From: Arcticibacter pallidicorallinus
GTDB lineage: Bacteria; Bacteroidota; Bacteroidia; Sphingobacteriales; Sphingobacteriaceae
Assembly (NCBI RefSeq): GCF_003002875.1
Contig: NZ_PVTH01000008.1
Span: 62,001 to 126,000, forward strand
Direction: 5' to 3'
DNA length: 64,000 bases
A program made the position numbers and the translations under genes. Below the pieces are notes generated by a model. That model saw nothing but the letters and a program-made list of their open reading frames with translations. It was not told the origin of the DNA and did no database searches. Shown here one piece after another: positions 62,060 to 64,000 of this stretch; the stretch's first letter is position 1, and each line of letters starts with the position of its first letter.

Positions 62060-63280
62060 CTACTTGAAGGTAATGGCCTTGACGGGCGAGATTCTGCTGA
62101 CCAGCGTTGAAGGAATGATAAGCACCAGGAGGCAGATGACGAGCGTTCCGGCGTTAAGTAAGAGGATATCGGCGACTTCGAGTTCCACCGGCACAAAAGA
62201 CATGTAATAGGATGCCTGATCGAGCTCGAAGAAGTGAGTATGCACCTGAAACAGGCCGAGGCCAATGCCTAACACATTTCCGAGTAAGAGTCCGAAACCA
62301 ATCAGATAGGCGGCATTTTGGAGGAAGATCTTCTGGATGCCCCAGTTAGTGGCGCCAAGAGCCTTTAATACCCCGATCATGTTCGTTCTTTCCAGAATAA
62401 TGATAAGCAGCGCGGAGATCATGTTGATGATCGCTACAGCAAGCATCAGAATCAGGATTACCTCTGTATTGACATCTAAAAGGGAGAGCCACTGAAAAAT
62501 GGTTGGATAATACTCCGTGATAGAATAGGCACGCAGACCCATGCCAATGTTATCATTGACACTGAGGGCGGAATGGTCGACGGCGTCGAAATGTTTGACC
62601 TGTACTTCATAACCTCCAACGGTGCCCGGCGCCCAGTTGTTCAGACGCTGTACTACGGAGATGTCCCCGATAACATAGGCTTTGTCTACTTCCTCAATCC
62701 CCAGATCGTATATTCCGACGATATCAAACTTCCTTCTCCGGAGAGGCTCCTGCACAAAGTACATAAGAAAGTCATCCCCCACTTTCAGTCGCATTCGATC
62801 TGCTATAACCTTGGAAATCAGGATCTGTCTCTTGGCTTTGACGCTGTCTGTGAAGTCGATGACATCCCCCGAAACAAGTACCTTTTTGAAATAGTCCCAG
62901 TTAAAGTTCTTGTCTACCCCCTTAAGGATCACGCCCTCCATTTCATCATTGGCATTGATTATCCCTTGCTTTACGGCATAAGGATACATGTGGGAGATGT
63001 TGGGGAGTTTGGAGAGCAGTGCAAGGGTGTCGGGATGGATACTAAAAGGCGAGGCCTCATTAGATGCGTTTAAGTCATATTTCATGACGATAATGTCGCC
63101 CGAGAAACCCCTTACTTTCTCGCGGATTTCAGACTTGAAGCCTTTAACAACGGCAACAGACAGAATCATCACGGCAAGACCGAGCATGATCCCTACAATA
63201 GCGATCCGCACACTGAGCCTGGAAAAAGTGCGCTTCGAGCGGAAAGTTATTCGGTTTGCAATGAAGGAGGCGAAAGTCAC
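62060..63280 (-). CDS. LolC/LolE-type (FtsX-like) ABC transporter permease
   Basis: A 406-residue inner-membrane permease of the lipoprotein-releasing type. Helix 1 at about 22-45 (VRIAIVGIMLGLAVMILSVAVV) is followed by a large periplasmic domain (about 50-265) and three C-terminal helices (about 270-390). LALIxxxLxERTxxIGVLKALGA-like IISALLIIILERTNMIGVLKALGATN is the FtsX-like cytoplasmic loop. It normally pairs with the ATPase LolD, but no lolD is nearby. It is convergent with the sigma-partner gene (one-base gap). In many Bacteroidota this gene precedes or follows rbfA; not visible here. Confidence 0.9.
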   Translation of the reverse strand: MTFASFIANRITFRSKRTFSRLSVRIAIVGIMLGLAVMILSVAVVKGFKSEIREKVRGFSGDIIVMKYDLNASNEASPFSIHPDTLALLSKLPNISHMYPYAVKQGIINANDEMEGVILKGVDKNFNWDYFKKVLVSGDVIDFTDSVKAKRQILISKVIADRMRLKVGDDFLMYFVQEPLRRRKFDIVGIYDLGIEEVDKAYVIGDISVVQRLNNWAPGTVGGYEVQVKHFDAVDHSALSVNDNIGMGLRAYSITEYYPTIFQWLSLLDVNTEVILILMLAVAIINMISALLIIILERTNMIGVLKALGATNWGIQKIFLQNAAYLIGFGLLLGNVLGIGLGLFQVHTHFFELDQASYYMSFVPVELEVADILLLNAGTLVICLLVLIIPSTLVSRISPVKAITFK

Positions 63281-63358
63281 GCTATAAAGTTTTTTTGTAA
63301 TTTAGCAAAGATGCACATTTTTCTGCCTTGACAAATGTGCAGATATATCTTTACATAC

Positions 63359-64000
63359 ATGATAAAACATCTCACACCTCTTCTGCTTAGCGGAATTTTA
63401 CTCAGCCAGCCGGTTATTTCCTGCGGCAATGTTAAACAAGCAGGCAGCGTACAACAGACTTCTGAAACTGGCTCTGAAGCCAATAGCGCGACAGTGAATC
63501 CAAGTGCGACAAGCGGACTTCTGACTGGTGCAGACCAAACGTCGCAATACCTGACTGACCTAAAAGGTAAGAAAGTGGGTATGGTTGTCAATCCGACTTC
63601 CATAATCGGCAAAACACACAGCGTAGATAGCCTAAGGTCTTTAGGAATCAACATCGTGAAGGTTTTCGGACCTGAACACGGCTTCCGTGGCGAGGCAAGT
63701 GCCGGAGCCAAAGTGAGCAGCAACATCGATGCGAAGACAGGACTTCCGGTAATCTCCCTGTACGGCAGTCATTACAAACCTACTGTTCAGGACCTTAAGG
63801 GAATTGACATTATGGTGTTTGATATACAAGATGTTGGAGTACGCTTTTATACCTATATCTCGACCCTACATTATATCATGGAAGCTTGTGCGGAAAACAA
63901 GATCAAGCTTATCGTGCTTGACAGGCCTAATCCCAACGGTTTTTATATTGACGGACCCGTTCTGGAAGAGAAATTCAAATCCTTCATTGGCATGCACCCC
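63359..64000 (+). CDS. DUF1343/NamZ-type exo-beta-N-acetylmuramidase lipoprotein, 3' end cut by window
   Basis: Reading frame from ATG 63359 stays open to the window edge (214 residues seen). It starts MIKHLTPLLLSGILLSQPVI and is followed by SCGNV, giving a lipoprotein signal with Cys22. After a Ser/Thr/Gly-rich linker, the NamZ/DUF1343 domain begins: GKKVGMVVNPTSIIGKTHS, FGPEHGFRGEASAGAKVSS, SLYGSHYKPT, DIMVFDIQDVGVRFYTYIST, LVLDRPNPNGF. Characterised NamZ enzymes release MurNAc from peptidoglycan fragments (cell-wall recycling). The Glu in FGPEHGFRGE is a likely catalytic candidate. The minus-strand frames in this stretch are its shadows. Family call is firm; the C-terminal half is unseen. 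Confidence 0.93.
   Translation, partial: MIKHLTPLLLSGILLSQPVISCGNVKQAGSVQQTSETGSEANSATVNPSATSGLLTGADQTSQYLTDLKGKKVGMVVNPTSIIGKTHSVDSLRSLGINIVKVFGPEHGFRGEASAGAKVSSNIDAKTGLPVISLYGSHYKPTVQDLKGIDIMVFDIQDVGVRFYTYISTLHYIMEACAENKIKLIVLDRPNPNGFYIDGPVLEEKFKSFIGMHP

Noticed and set aside
63277-63829. Two minus-strand frames at the right edge
   Set aside because: They are shadows of the plus-strand NamZ-type frame, which is open to the window edge and has family motifs.

Overview
The window comes from a Bacteroidota chromosome, most likely Sphingobacteriales/Sphingobacteriaceae (Pedobacter-like). This is inferred from content: a DUF4290 gene beside murA, a Cys-to-Asp MurA, large hybrid histidine kinases, an S9 dipeptidyl peptidase, a divergent trigger factor, an ECF sigma factor paired with a membrane-anchored beta-barrel protein, several exact matches to the Bacteroidota -7 box (TAnnTTTG), and almost no Shine-Dalgarno sequences. 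No phage, complete insertion sequence, rRNA or CRISPR was seen. Most of the window is core chromosome. The part from about 43.5 to 45.9 kb looks accessory.

Layout. 1-6.2 kb: a peptide-use run (dipeptidyl peptidase IV, cut by the left edge, then two POT di/tripeptide transporters) and a polyprenol-phosphate mannose synthase-type glycosyltransferase. 6.2-11.3 kb, minus strand: a secreted Mn-type superoxide dismutase behind a cation diffusion facilitator, two small proteins, tRNA-Arg, an M20 dipeptidase, and three tandem, almost identical copies of a 46-residue lipoprotein gene. 11.8-17.7 kb, plus strand: a TPR sensor with a histidine-kinase dimerisation segment but no ATPase domain, a UvrD/PcrA helicase, DUF4290 and murA. 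17.7-23.6 kb, minus strand: cystathionine beta-synthase, AMP nucleosidase, the tig-clpP-clpX proteolysis cluster and tRNA-Leu. 23.7-34.7 kb: a dense signalling island with three hybrid kinases, CheR- and CheB-like enzymes, a PA2169-type four-helix protein and an NtrC-type regulator. 34.7-39.3 kb: a DnaQ/GIY-YIG nuclease, an RRM protein, a LOG-family protein, recR, a short-chain dehydrogenase and a small unknown. 39.4-43.5 kb: a periplasmic carbohydrate pair (glycoside hydrolase; FGE-like/sialidase-like/YwqK-repeat protein) behind a LacI-type operator.

43.5-45.9 kb: a broken YhcG-type nuclease, a lone MNT nucleotidyltransferase, a cluster of dyads and an unrecognised protein. 46.1-49.9 kb: trpDFBA preceded by a complete transcription attenuator, with a 17-residue leader peptide containing three consecutive Trp codons, an antiterminator and a U-tailed terminator. 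50-64 kb: a Ca-type P-ATPase, RecQ, a WD40-like/amidohydrolase fusion, a C1 cysteine peptidase, MazG, an ECF sigma factor with its membrane partner, a LolC/E-type permease, and a NamZ-type (DUF1343) lipoprotein cut by the right edge.

The observations most worth a second look are the trp attenuator, the lipoprotein triplication, the three-part FGE/sialidase/YwqK protein with its operator, and the CheR/CheB/hybrid-kinase island. Residue positions are approximate unless a codon position is given, and all family assignments rest on motifs read by eye.
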